From: Desulfomonile tiedjei
GTDB taxonomy: Bacteria > Desulfobacterota > Desulfomonilia > Desulfomonilales > Desulfomonilaceae
Length of the DNA stretch: 64,000 nucleotides
Direction of reading: 5' to 3'
NCBI GenBank assembly: GCA_016212925.1
Contig: JACRDF010000010.1
Location: 1 to 64,000, forward strand
Positions 8,944 through 16,566 of the stretch are shown here, one piece after another. Positions within the stretch are counted from its first letter, which is position 1; each line of letters opens with the position of its first letter. Below the pieces are notes generated by a model that did not search any database, had not been told where the DNA came from, and was given only the letters and a program-made list of their open reading frames with translations. The translations under genes and the position numbers were made by a program.

Positions 8944-9430
8944 GCCCCCCTTCCAAAGACTTTTGCATCATGGCGCCTGCGGCGCAGGAGAGAGACGACT
9001 TGGGTAGCTGCCGCGGGTCTTCAGGAAAGTGGCATTATCTGTTGATCGGAGGAACTGCGAGATGTTTCAACCTGATCGACCTATCCAGTCTTGTAAAAAG
9101 GATTCGCTCGGCCGAGATGGCTTCGCACAGTCCATGGCAGAAGCGATTCTCAGGTATGAAGGTTCTTATCCACTGGTAATCGGCTTATATGGTCAATAGG
9201 GTTCAAGCAAACTTTTTACTCATTGGGCCTAAGTTGTAGGGCGGGGCTGTGCCCGCCGCGCCCGGAGCTATCTGCAAGCGGTTCAAGAGGTTGGAGCGCT
9301 CACGACGAGTGCTGGGGCCTCACCCACAAAATTAACCCATGATAGGAAGTTTTTTGAAGGAGGGTTGCGGGGGGAAACTTTTGTTCACAAAAGTTGCCCT
9401 CCGCATTTCTCTTTCCTTCCCCTCCTCCCC
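8944..9430. other. Intergenic region with inverted hairpin copy
   Basis: No gene is supported. A hairpin GCGGGGGGAAACTTTTG (9367-9383) with CAAAAGTTGCCCTCCGC (9388-9404) lies here, in the opposite orientation to the copy at 8906. Next to it is a pyrimidine-rich stretch (9405-9440), so on the minus strand the DUF3786 gene is also followed by a purine tract and then this hairpin. Confidence 0.6.
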
Positions 9431-10045
9431 TCACTTCTTCCTCTGACCTTCGATGATTCTTTCCGTGACCACCAGCACGAGGGTGAAGATCATATCCAGT
9501 TGGAACCATCGAATTATAGAGCTATCGAAGAGGACGGACGCGGATGCGGGGAATTCGTCGTCTTCTTTCCACAGGACGTAAGTGATCGGGATCTGAGGGA
9601 AGGGCAGGAATCGCATGGCCTTGTCACCGTACGGAACATTCGTGGCGCCTAGTTCCCGGCAGCGCTTTTCGAATGCTTCGGGGTCTCGGCCGTAGATCTT
9701 TGCAATGGGAGGGGTATGCAGAGCATGCGGCCCTTGAAAGAAGGTCACACCGCCGGGGAAGTCCTTTTCGCTGGCGTTCTTGCCGTCTATGGGGCCACCG
9801 TAGTTGGAGACGAGATATCTGATGAGGAGGATCTGGAATTCCTCGGGGAGTTCTCGATCCGGATTCGGAGCAAGTTCGGCTATACGTTCTGAAACCGTAT
9901 CTACCAGGTAGACCGAATTAAGAAAAGAGACCTCGTAGCCATGATTCTGAGATGACAGCTTGACGCCGTCATGTCGCAGGATTTGCTCACTGGAACGGCT
10001 CCGAAGATCTTCCCAGTGCAAAGGATTAGGCGCTGCACAAGCCAT
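9431..10045 (-). CDS. DUF3786 domain protein
   Basis: The 204-residue soluble protein matches the DUF3786 family, found mainly in anaerobes and of unknown function. The clearest part is the C-terminal motif: 'IPITYVLWKEDDEFPASASV', then 'LFDSSIIRWFQLDMI', which corresponds to the family's 'P..v.lW.gDeEFp....iLfD' block. There is no signal peptide or cysteine cluster, only two cysteines. It stands alone on the minus strand and ends in the purine tract and hairpin at 9367-9440. Function is not inferred. Confidence 0.75.
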   Translation of the reverse strand: MACAAPNPLHWEDLRSRSSEQILRHDGVKLSSQNHGYEVSFLNSVYLVDTVSERIAELAPNPDRELPEEFQILLIRYLVSNYGGPIDGKNASEKDFPGGVTFFQGPHALHTPPIAKIYGRDPEAFEKRCRELGATNVPYGDKAMRFLPFPQIPITYVLWKEDDEFPASASVLFDSSIIRWFQLDMIFTLVLVVTERIIEGQRKK

Positions 10046-11098
10046 GATTTACATTCCTTTAGGGAGTTCGGTGGGGACTTGATGAACGAAGGTGTTGTAC
10101 ACCGCCGTCTTACAGATTTTCAATCAATATAACTTTTTACCCCTTCGACACTCAATGGATTTTGACCGAGCATTCTTTATGGCGAAGGCATGAGCGCACT
10201 TTGCACCGGCCACAAGATATGCGATTGCGCGGAACCGGGTTGGTAGGGGCACGGCATGCCGTGCCCTGTTTGAGGGAGGGCCGCTGGAAGCGGGTAGCCC
10301 GGACGTGTGGTGGGACAGGCTTCCAGCCTGTCTATTGGGATGACCGGCAAGATGCCGGTCCCACCAGCCGGTCGCTCAGCGACGGGAGGGCTGGTGGCCA
10401 CATCAATCTTCGGGCCTGCTGCCTTCATCAATGATTCCAGTGCAATATCACAGGTCCAGACCTCTTGTGCCTGCGGCACCCGGAGGCCGTAGCCTCCGGG
10501 CTACCCATCGTGAGCCGCTGTTGTTCAATTCGTAGCACGATGTGAACCTTTCACGAACTTTGGAGACAGTCTCCATGCCGTGCCCTTACATTTCGAATCC
10601 ACCCGGTACATTCCTTTCAAAGCGGATGGGCATAAATGGGCTTGCAGGTGAAGGTGTAGGCACCATTGGGTCAAAGACGGCGGCCGCGGGCCGCCCTACG
10701 GGGAATGAGGTGGTGCTCGAAGCTGGATTGTAGGCTGGGCTATCCCCGCCAATTCTCTATTTCGACGGCCCTGAACCGCCCTACAGCTGTAAAGCAACTG
10801 CGGGGGCACAATACCGCTATCACGGCATGGCAGTGGTAGGGGCACGGCGTGCCGTGCCCTATCCAAGGCGGGCCGCTGGAAGCAGGCTTGAAAGGAAGTA
10901 CAATAGATTTCGATTTTTTTTCGCGAGGATTCTAATTTTCGAGTGTATTAAACTGTAAGCCAGGTCGCCACTTGAGCGACAGGCCAAACAAGGGCTTCTG
11001 TTGAGGGTTTTTCAATCATTCACTACAAACCCACTTGACTTTAAAGAAAAAGCGGGTAAACTTTGTCAGTAAGGAATTGCCTGCAAAGACAGGATGTA
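10046..11098. other. 1-kb intergenic region with palindromic repeats
   Basis: No gene is supported; open frames here translate repeat DNA. It contains 'AGGGGCACGGCATGCCGTGCCC' type palindromes at 10245-10267 and 10839-10860. It also has a 'GGGACAGGCTTCCAGCCTGTC' element near 10313-10335 next to a second 'ACCGGCAAGATGCCGGTCCC' element, and 'GGAGGCCGTAGCCTCCGGGCTACC' around 10480-10505. The last 150 bases are AT-rich and contain TTGACT (11035-11040) followed 16 bp later by TAAACT, a possible promoter for the metal island. Confidence 0.5.
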
Positions 11099-11560
11099 AT
11101 GCTGAGTCGTTTTATTGCAATTATAGCGTGCTTGTCATTGATAGGGGTGACGGTTCTCCCTGCCTCTATGATTCCGTGCTGCTGCAACAGTAGCGCTGAT
11201 CTTGCCAAGGCCGCTTCCGCGCACCAGCAATCATGCTGTGCGATGGATTCATCCGCTCGCACGGTCCCCGCGGGGATGACAAAATCTTGCTGCCCCAATA
11301 GTTCAGTTGATTTTCAATCGTGCTGCTCGAAGCGAACAATACAACCAGACTGTCCGGTATGCCGATGTCTGGAACAAATGCAGATTATTGCGCTTTCCGG
11401 TTACTCGGTAGATGAATCTACGGTTCGAGTTCCACTCGTTTCTATGGCCAACGTAGTTTCTCCTTCAGACGCGACCTCCCAGGTATCCTCAAACGTAATA
11501 AACGAAGAGGCGCCACCGGGGAATCCCGCCTTCCTTCAGATTTGCTCGCTGCGCTGTTGA
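11099..11560 (+). CDS. Exported cysteine-rich protein, first gene of metal island
   Basis: I know no family for this 153-residue protein. The start at 11099 gives a short basic N-terminus and hydrophobic segment 'FIAIIACLSLIGVTVLP', a signal peptide. The mature part is full of cysteine pairs ('PCCCNSS', 'SCCAMD', 'SCCPNSS', 'SCCSKR') followed by 'CPVCRC', 14 cysteines in all up to the terminal one. Such CC clusters suit binding of soft metals such as Cu(I), Hg or Zn in the periplasm. It sits 132 bp ahead of the HMA-domain gene and may be a metal buffer for the island. Metal choice is inference from context. Confidence 0.65.
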   Translation: MLSRFIAIIACLSLIGVTVLPASMIPCCCNSSADLAKAASAHQQSCCAMDSSARTVPAGMTKSCCPNSSVDFQSCCSKRTIQPDCPVCRCLEQMQIIALSGYSVDESTVRVPLVSMANVVSPSDATSQVSSNVINEEAPPGNPAFLQICSLRC

Positions 11561-11692
11561 TCTCCCGCTTGATCCATCTTTGTTCTAATCCCGTAGTCTA
11601 GTTTCAAAGATTTATCAAAACTACCCATGGACTGAATCATGCCTGTTGGCTGCGATTCATTCGCATGGAAGCGATTCCACAGGAGTGGTCGT

Positions 11693-12637
11693 ATGGCAAC
11701 TGAAAAAGAAATGAAAAAGATAGATATGGCGACCCTTGACACTGCGAGCCGCAACGTTTCGCTCGGGAAGCTTCGTCGAGCAGGCATGGCCGTGGCGTTG
11801 GTCCTTGTCCTGGCAGGCGGAGGGTACGCAGCTTACAGAATGGTGACCGGCGATGTGGTTGCCTCCAGGTTCACAGTTAACAATATGAACTGTCCCGCGT
11901 GCGTCATTACGGTCAAAGAAGTTACGGCAAAGCTGCCGGGTGTAGTTGAGGCCGATGTCAGCCTGGCAGCGCAGGATGTGACGGTTAAATACCGAGAGAA
12001 ACAAACCGGCCCGGATCAAATTAAAGACGCAATAGCTAAAGCCGGCTATCCCATCAAGTTGGACGGGATCTTCAAGTCCGGCGAAACAGGGGGCGCCGAC
12101 GGTGTAGTGGCAACGGTCAACGGAAAGCCTCTGTTCGCAAAAGACATAAAAGTTCCGCTCGCGGCGGACAAGAACGAAACCAAAGACAAGGACCCTGCTT
12201 CGGCTTTCTTCTCTGTGGTGGGGAAGGAAATACTTCTCCAGGCCGCGGACGCGAAAACCGTGGTGATCCAACCTCACGAGATCGAAACCGAAGTCCAAAC
12301 CATCTTTAAGGGCCAAGGAGTGTCCAAAGACGAATTTGCAGCCTGGATGACGACCACGTACAGCTCACCGGAGAAATATTACCAGGTCGTCGGCCAACGC
12401 CTCGGAATTCGTAAGCTTATGGACGAAAACGTGCTCGAAGGCGTTAAAGATCCTAAAGCAAAGAGCCAGAAAGCCGTTGAATGGATGACGGAACGTTTCA
12501 AAGAAGCGGACGTCAAGGTCGTGGATCTAGCCTTCCGAGAAAAACTGCATGCCGGCGCCGGCCAAATCGAGTGGAAGTCTTTTTGGCCTCGGATGATCGG
12601 ACAGGCCACTGAGTTGAAGACCCTGGTCGCTCAGTAG
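11693..12637 (+). CDS. Membrane-anchored HMA metal-binding domain fused to a SurA-like region
   Basis: The start at 11693 has AGGAG 7 nt upstream. The 314-residue protein has an uncleaved-looking membrane segment at about residues 30-50 ('MAVALVLVLAGGGYAAY'). A heavy-metal-associated domain of the MerP/CopZ fold follows, with its site 'MNCPACVITVKEV' (CxxC) and the downstream 'IKDAIAKAGYPI'. The C-terminal half ('ATVNGKPLFAKDI', 'QPHEIETEVQTIFKGQGVS...EFAAWM') resembles the N-terminal substrate-binding region of SurA/peptidyl-prolyl isomerases, without a PPIase domain. It is probably a periplasmic metal-capture or metallochaperone protein. The fusion is unusual, and the SurA resemblance is by eye. 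Confidence 0.7.
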   Translation: MATEKEMKKIDMATLDTASRNVSLGKLRRAGMAVALVLVLAGGGYAAYRMVTGDVVASRFTVNNMNCPACVITVKEVTAKLPGVVEADVSLAAQDVTVKYREKQTGPDQIKDAIAKAGYPIKLDGIFKSGETGGADGVVATVNGKPLFAKDIKVPLAADKNETKDKDPASAFFSVVGKEILLQAADAKTVVIQPHEIETEVQTIFKGQGVSKDEFAAWMTTTYSSPEKYYQVVGQRLGIRKLMDENVLEGVKDPKAKSQKAVEWMTERFKEADVKVVDLAFREKLHAGAGQIEWKSFWPRMIGQATELKTLVAQ

Positions 12638-12725
12638 GGCAGGGCGTCTTACGTCCGGGTTTCGTTCATCCCGGCTCACGGAATTTCACATTGAAAGAAA
12701 TGAAAAGCAAAGGAAGACCAGAATC

Positions 12726-13208
12726 ATGAATAGAAATTCAATTAAAGCATTTGCTTGCGGTGTCTTTGTTGCTGCCGTAATCGCTTTCGGCATCCTTCCG
12801 TCCATCGGCTTCGCTGCCACCGGAAACTTTACCGTTCCCTGTGCCGAAGTAAAGCCTCAGAACGGTGTGTTCCAATTTCCGGCATCCGCGTTTGAGGATG
12901 GAAAGGCCAAACATTTCGTGTACAAGCACGCGCCCAATAAAGAGGTTCGCTTTTTTGTAGTCAAAAGCACGGATGGCGTTATCAGGGCCGCTGTGGACGC
13001 TTGCGAGGTCTGTTATCGATCCAGGAAAGGCTACGTCCAGAAGGCGAACGACATGGTCTGCATAAACTGCGGCCTGAAGTTCCGGACCGACAAGGTGAAT
13101 GAGGTCAGAGGCGGTTGCAATCCTCATCCTCTGAACCGCACGGTTAAGGACGGCAATGTCATCATCACCCAAGACGAAGTTCTGTCCGGGCTCCGATATT
13201 TCCAATAA
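12726..13208 (+). CDS. DUF2318 exported metal-binding protein
   Basis: The 160-residue protein has a signal peptide (residues 1-30, 'GVFVAAVIAFGILPSIGFAA') and the DUF2318 core. That core shows 'DACEVCYRSRKGY' and 'MVCINCGLKF', then 'GGCNPHPL', i.e. two CxxC pairs plus a Cys/His end. DUF2318 proteins accompany FTR1/P19-type iron or copper uptake systems; in Campylobacter the counterpart is next to FtsX-like permeases and an ABC ATPase. Here the same neighbours follow (13219 and 14387), but FTR1 and P19 are absent. RBS 'AGGAAGACCAGAATC' precedes the ATG. Confidence 0.8.
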   Translation: MNRNSIKAFACGVFVAAVIAFGILPSIGFAATGNFTVPCAEVKPQNGVFQFPASAFEDGKAKHFVYKHAPNKEVRFFVVKSTDGVIRAAVDACEVCYRSRKGYVQKANDMVCINCGLKFRTDKVNEVRGGCNPHPLNRTVKDGNVIITQDEVLSGLRYFQ

Positions 13209-13218
13209 GGAGGCACTA

Positions 13219-14376
13219 ATGAAGCTTCACGATATAGCGATAAACAATCTGAGACGCAGAAAAGGAAAGGTGTTCTTTCTGGTCGTGGGCCTGCTGGTTG
13301 GTGTCGCCTCTGTGGTGGCCCTTCTTACGACGACTCGCATCCTCGAAGAAGACATAGCGCATAAAATGGATGAATTCGGCGCCAACATCCTCGTCACGCC
13401 GCGAACCGAAGGGCTGTCTCTGACCTACGGCGGACTCAGCCTGGGCGGCCTTTCTTTTGATCTCAAAGAGATATCCACCGAGGATGTGGAGAAAATAAGG
13501 ACCATCCCCAATGCCGCGAACATTCGCATCGTCAGCCCAAAGATATTCGGCGTATTTGAGAATCAGGGGCATAAAGCTCTGGCTGTGGGAGTGGACTTTT
13601 CCTCGGAGTTTTCTCTGAAGAAGTGGTGGAGGATCACCGGCGAGGAGCCTTCGGGCGGCTCGGATGTCCTGTTGGGCAAAGACGCAGCGGAACGTTTTCA
13701 GGTGCATCCAGGCTCTCAATTGAACATACAGGGAGTTGATTTCAGAGTGGCCGGCGTGCTTGAGCCCACCGGTTCGCAGGATGACAGCCTGATATTTCTA
13801 TCGCTGCCGGTCGCACAAAAAGTGTTCGGCAAGGAAGGCAAGGTTGCGATGGTAGAGGTCGCGGCCCTTTGCAAGAACTGTCCGATCTCGGAAATAGTTT
13901 CTCAGATCGGCGAGAAGATACCGGCTGCCAAGGTGACTGCGGTGCAACAAGTAGTGGAAGGCCGGATGGACACGTTAAACAACTTTCGCAAGTTTTCTCT
14001 GGGGATTTCCGGTCTTGTGCTGCTGGTCGGCTCCATGGTGGTGTTTGTGACCATGATGGGGAGTGTCACCGAGCGCACCCGTGAGATCGGGATATTCAGT
14101 GCAATCGGTTTTAGGAAGTCTCATATCATGAAAATAATCCTCCTTGAGGCCTCTGTGGTTTCCATCATGGCCGGGGTCATAGGCTACATAATCGGAATTG
14201 GGGCCACTCGTGTCCTGCTGAGCTTCTTGAGCGAGAATGTGGCTCATTTCACCCTTGATCCTATCGTGGCAGTCGGAGCGGTTTTCCTCGCTGTCGTGTT
14301 GGGTCTCGTCGCTTCTCTCTATCCTGCCATGACCGCTTCCAGGATGGACCCAAGTGAAGCCCTGCGCACTCTTTAA
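13219..14376 (+). CDS. FtsX/MacB-type ABC permease
   Basis: This inner-membrane permease has 385 residues. The start at 13219 has GGAGG 6 nt upstream and gives the usual 'MKLHDIAINNLRRRKGK' amphipathic N-terminus. Topology is one membrane segment near residues 18-40, a large periplasmic MacB_PCD-like domain, then three segments in the last ~130 residues ('GLVLLVGSMVVFVTMMGS', 'SVVSIMAGVIGYIIGIG', 'AVGAVFLAVVLGLVASLYP'). It ends 'MTASRMDPSEALRTL', the FtsX-family signature. It lies 10 bp after the DUF2318 gene and 10 bp before the ATPase gene. A mechanotransmission or metal-handling role is inferred from the DUF2318 pairing. Confidence 0.85.
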   Translation: MKLHDIAINNLRRRKGKVFFLVVGLLVGVASVVALLTTTRILEEDIAHKMDEFGANILVTPRTEGLSLTYGGLSLGGLSFDLKEISTEDVEKIRTIPNAANIRIVSPKIFGVFENQGHKALAVGVDFSSEFSLKKWWRITGEEPSGGSDVLLGKDAAERFQVHPGSQLNIQGVDFRVAGVLEPTGSQDDSLIFLSLPVAQKVFGKEGKVAMVEVAALCKNCPISEIVSQIGEKIPAAKVTAVQQVVEGRMDTLNNFRKFSLGISGLVLLVGSMVVFVTMMGSVTERTREIGIFSAIGFRKSHIMKIILLEASVVSIMAGVIGYIIGIGATRVLLSFLSENVAHFTLDPIVAVGAVFLAVVLGLVASLYPAMTASRMDPSEALRTL

Positions 14377-14386
14377 GGAGGATCAA

Positions 14387-15082
14387 ATGAGTTACATCGT
14401 AGCGAATCAAGTGGTGAAGGAATTCGGCAACGGCGACGGCAAAGTCACGGCCGTGCACGGAATAAATCTATCCATCGGGCAGTCGGAGTTCATATCCATA
14501 ATGGGAGAATCCGGAGCGGGCAAGAGCACTTTGCTCTCGATGCTCGGCGGCTTGCTAAGCCCGTCCCGCGGGACAATAGTCATAGGCGAAATCGACATCT
14601 ACGGCCTGAGCCGCGACAAGCTCGCGGATTTCAGGCGCGAATTTATGGGGTTCATTTTCCAGTCTTTTCAGTTGGTCCCTTATCTGAATGTCTTGGAGAA
14701 CGTCCAGCTCCCTCTGGCTGTGACTCATCATTCCGAGTCCAAAAAGAAGGAGCTTGCCCTGGCCGCGCTCGAAAAAGTCGGGTTGAAGGACAAGGCGCAT
14801 CGGCTGCCCAACCAGATTTCCGGCGGTGAGCAGGAACGCGTCGCCATCGCCAGAGCAGTGGTCAACGAGCCGCCCATATTGTTCGCCGATGAACCGACAG
14901 GGAACCTGGATTCCAGGAACTCTGCGGAAGTGATGAATCTACTCAAGCAGCTCAATTCGGAAGGCCAGACCATAGTCATGGTCACCCACAGCAGGCGCAA
15001 CGCGGACTACGCGGATCGCCTGATCGAGGTTGCGGACGGGCGGATAAAAGAAGCTGCCCCTGCCATGCGTGCAGTGGTCTAA
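14387..15082 (+). CDS. ABC transporter ATPase of the LolD/MacB type
   Basis: This 231-residue cytoplasmic ATPase partners the FtsX-type permease. It has Walker A 'GESGAGKST', the Q-loop 'FIFQSFQLVPYLNVLENV', signature 'ISGGEQERVAIARAV' (SGGEQ rather than SGGQQ), Walker B 'ILFADEPTGNLDS' and the H-loop 'VTHSRR'. The start at 14387 is set by AAGGAGG overlapping the end of the permease gene (stop 14374-14376). The DUF2318-permease-ATPase order resembles the Campylobacter P19 locus. Confidence 0.92.
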   Translation: MSYIVANQVVKEFGNGDGKVTAVHGINLSIGQSEFISIMGESGAGKSTLLSMLGGLLSPSRGTIVIGEIDIYGLSRDKLADFRREFMGFIFQSFQLVPYLNVLENVQLPLAVTHHSESKKKELALAALEKVGLKDKAHRLPNQISGGEQERVAIARAVVNEPPILFADEPTGNLDSRNSAEVMNLLKQLNSEGQTIVMVTHSRRNADYADRLIEVADGRIKEAAPAMRAVV

Positions 15083-15145
15083 GGCTTGGTTTGCATTTCC
15101 CTATTAATCCTTAATCAGTCCACAGAAATAAGGAGGTTCGGAAAA

Positions 15146-15742
15146 ATGACCGTTCTCAAAATGACCGCATTGGCGGCTATCTTGGCAGCATTCTTTACAG
15201 TGTCGTTGTCCTACGCCGCGCCGAGTTGTTGTGATCCCAACAGCAATCCTGCCGCCGTTACCGGCACTTCCTTTTTACCCACGCCTCCCGCGGGCCAGTA
15301 CGCGCCTGTCCGGCCGGGTTCGTACGCTAATGCAAACCCGAGGGTCCAGCAGGCCTCTCAGGCCCCCAGAATGGTCGCGCCGGCCAGACCGCAACAGTTG
15401 GATTGCTGCGCTGCAACAAAACCGGTACCTCAGACTTACGGCAGCCCATTACCGAGTTGCTGCTCGGGGGCCGTTAGCCCCGCGCCGGCGCCTGCCGGCG
15501 GGTGCGGCGGAGGTTGCGGTGGTGGCTGTGGCGGGGTCGGTACAACGCAGACGATTTTTCCCGGGTATCAGACTGCCACACCGATCGGCCAATTTGTCGG
15601 GGCTCCTCCCCAGGGCGCCAGGGCGACCCCGGTGGTGAATCAGGGGTCTTATATGCAGAGAACTCGTCCATACACCGGCCAAGGCTTTGACCGTCCCGGT
15701 TATTTTGGGCAGGCAAGCCCTGTGCTGAACACGCTATACTAA
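15146..15742 (+). CDS. Exported Cys/Gly/Pro-rich protein of metal island
   Basis: No family is recognised. The start at 15146 (AGGAGG 9 nt upstream) gives a signal peptide ('LKMTALAAILAAFFTVSLSYA'). The ~175-residue mature chain is low-complexity, rich in Pro, Gly, Gln and Tyr. It has cysteine pairs 'SCCDP', 'DCCAAT' and 'SCCSG' and a 'GGCGGGCGGGCGG' run near residues 120-132. The CC pairs resemble those of the exported proteins at 11099 and 16018, suggesting a shared metal-binding role. It is probably unfolded until it binds metal. Confidence 0.6.
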   Translation: MTVLKMTALAAILAAFFTVSLSYAAPSCCDPNSNPAAVTGTSFLPTPPAGQYAPVRPGSYANANPRVQQASQAPRMVAPARPQQLDCCAATKPVPQTYGSPLPSCCSGAVSPAPAPAGGCGGGCGGGCGGVGTTQTIFPGYQTATPIGQFVGAPPQGARATPVVNQGSYMQRTRPYTGQGFDRPGYFGQASPVLNTLY

Positions 15743-15810
15743 CGATTGTCATAACAGTTTGTGAGGCGTGCTTTTGTAGCTTTTCGCGAAATTGTTTCCG
15801 ATTGTGTTTG

Positions 15811-15897
15811 CCCGCCATTCCGGCGAAAGCCGGGTGACGGGCCTCAGGGCCTTCCCCGGACTGCGATCCGGGGTTCGCGGGGACGACGAGATCCGGT
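15811..15897. repeat. Dispersed palindromic repeat in metal island
   Basis: 'CCGCCATTCCGGCGAAAGCCGGG' and nested 'CCGGACTGCGATCCGGGG' followed by 'TTCGCGGGGACGACGAG' is the same class as the element at 246-325 (both have the 'CGCGGGGACGAC/CGCGGGAACGAC' end). It separates the genes at 15146 and 16018. Confidence 0.55.
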
Positions 15898-16017
15898 TAT
15901 TCGGAAATGGCTATCGAGAAATGCTGTAAAAAGCACCCTTCACAAGCCACAAATCTTCGAAGGATCATTGACTTTGGCATACGCGATTACAAATTTATTA
16001 GAGTAATTCTCTCTAGA

Positions 16018-16428
16018 ATGGAGCTTGGCATGTTGAGGCGTGCCATCTGCCTAATTCTTCTTTTCGGCGTAATCGGCATCCCGTTGGTTTCCGGTCAGGT
16101 GGTACCCCCATGTTTGACCGAAGGGCATCACTCTTCAGATCCACAAGACAGTGATTCTTGCTGTGGATCAAGTGATTGCGCCGGTGGCTGCTGTTGCAGT
16201 CCGGATGTTGCCGATGGCATAGGTCGGTGTGTCTGCAAAAATAAATCCAGTGTGTTTTTTCTTACTGGAACGTCTGTTTTCAATCCCACTCTCTCGCGAA
16301 TGCCTCTCCTGGCAACATCCACTGAACATATCTTTCGCCCATGGGCCGCTGACCGGCTCAAGGCGCCTTTTGCTGAATACCATGGCGGAGCCGGCGTTTT
16401 CTTGTACAACTGTTGCTTCCGATCCTGA
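16018..16428 (+). CDS. Small exported cysteine-rich protein
   Basis: No family is recognised. The start is probably 16018 or 16030 ('MLRRAICLILLFGVIGIPLVSG' gives a signal peptide). The 100-residue mature part has a dense cysteine block 'SCCGSSDCAGGCCCSPDV', then 'CVCKN', and ends 'FLYNCCFRS'. Histidines ('EGHHSS', 'EYHGG') add possible ligands. It lies 138 bp upstream of the CusB-like gene, where an additional metal-binding exported protein makes sense. No clear ribosome site precedes it, so the start and expression are uncertain. Confidence 0.5.
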   Translation: MELGMLRRAICLILLFGVIGIPLVSGQVVPPCLTEGHHSSDPQDSDSCCGSSDCAGGCCCSPDVADGIGRCVCKNKSSVFFLTGTSVFNPTLSRMPLLATSTEHIFRPWAADRLKAPFAEYHGGAGVFLYNCCFRS

Positions 16429-16566
16429 ACCCACCAGGGTGGGACACATTCTTTCACGACAATATGAGAGCGGCTTGCCGACTAGATTCACATTCCCAGG
16501 AATGGTTTCGGGTCGAAGCGGTGGAACCCTAGCGACGCAGCGGAAACCTTCGAAAAGGGAAAGACC

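Noticed and set aside
10162..10492. Small frames in the 10-kb intergenic region
   Set aside because: They run through palindromic repeat DNA, lack ribosome sites, and show no protein-like pattern.
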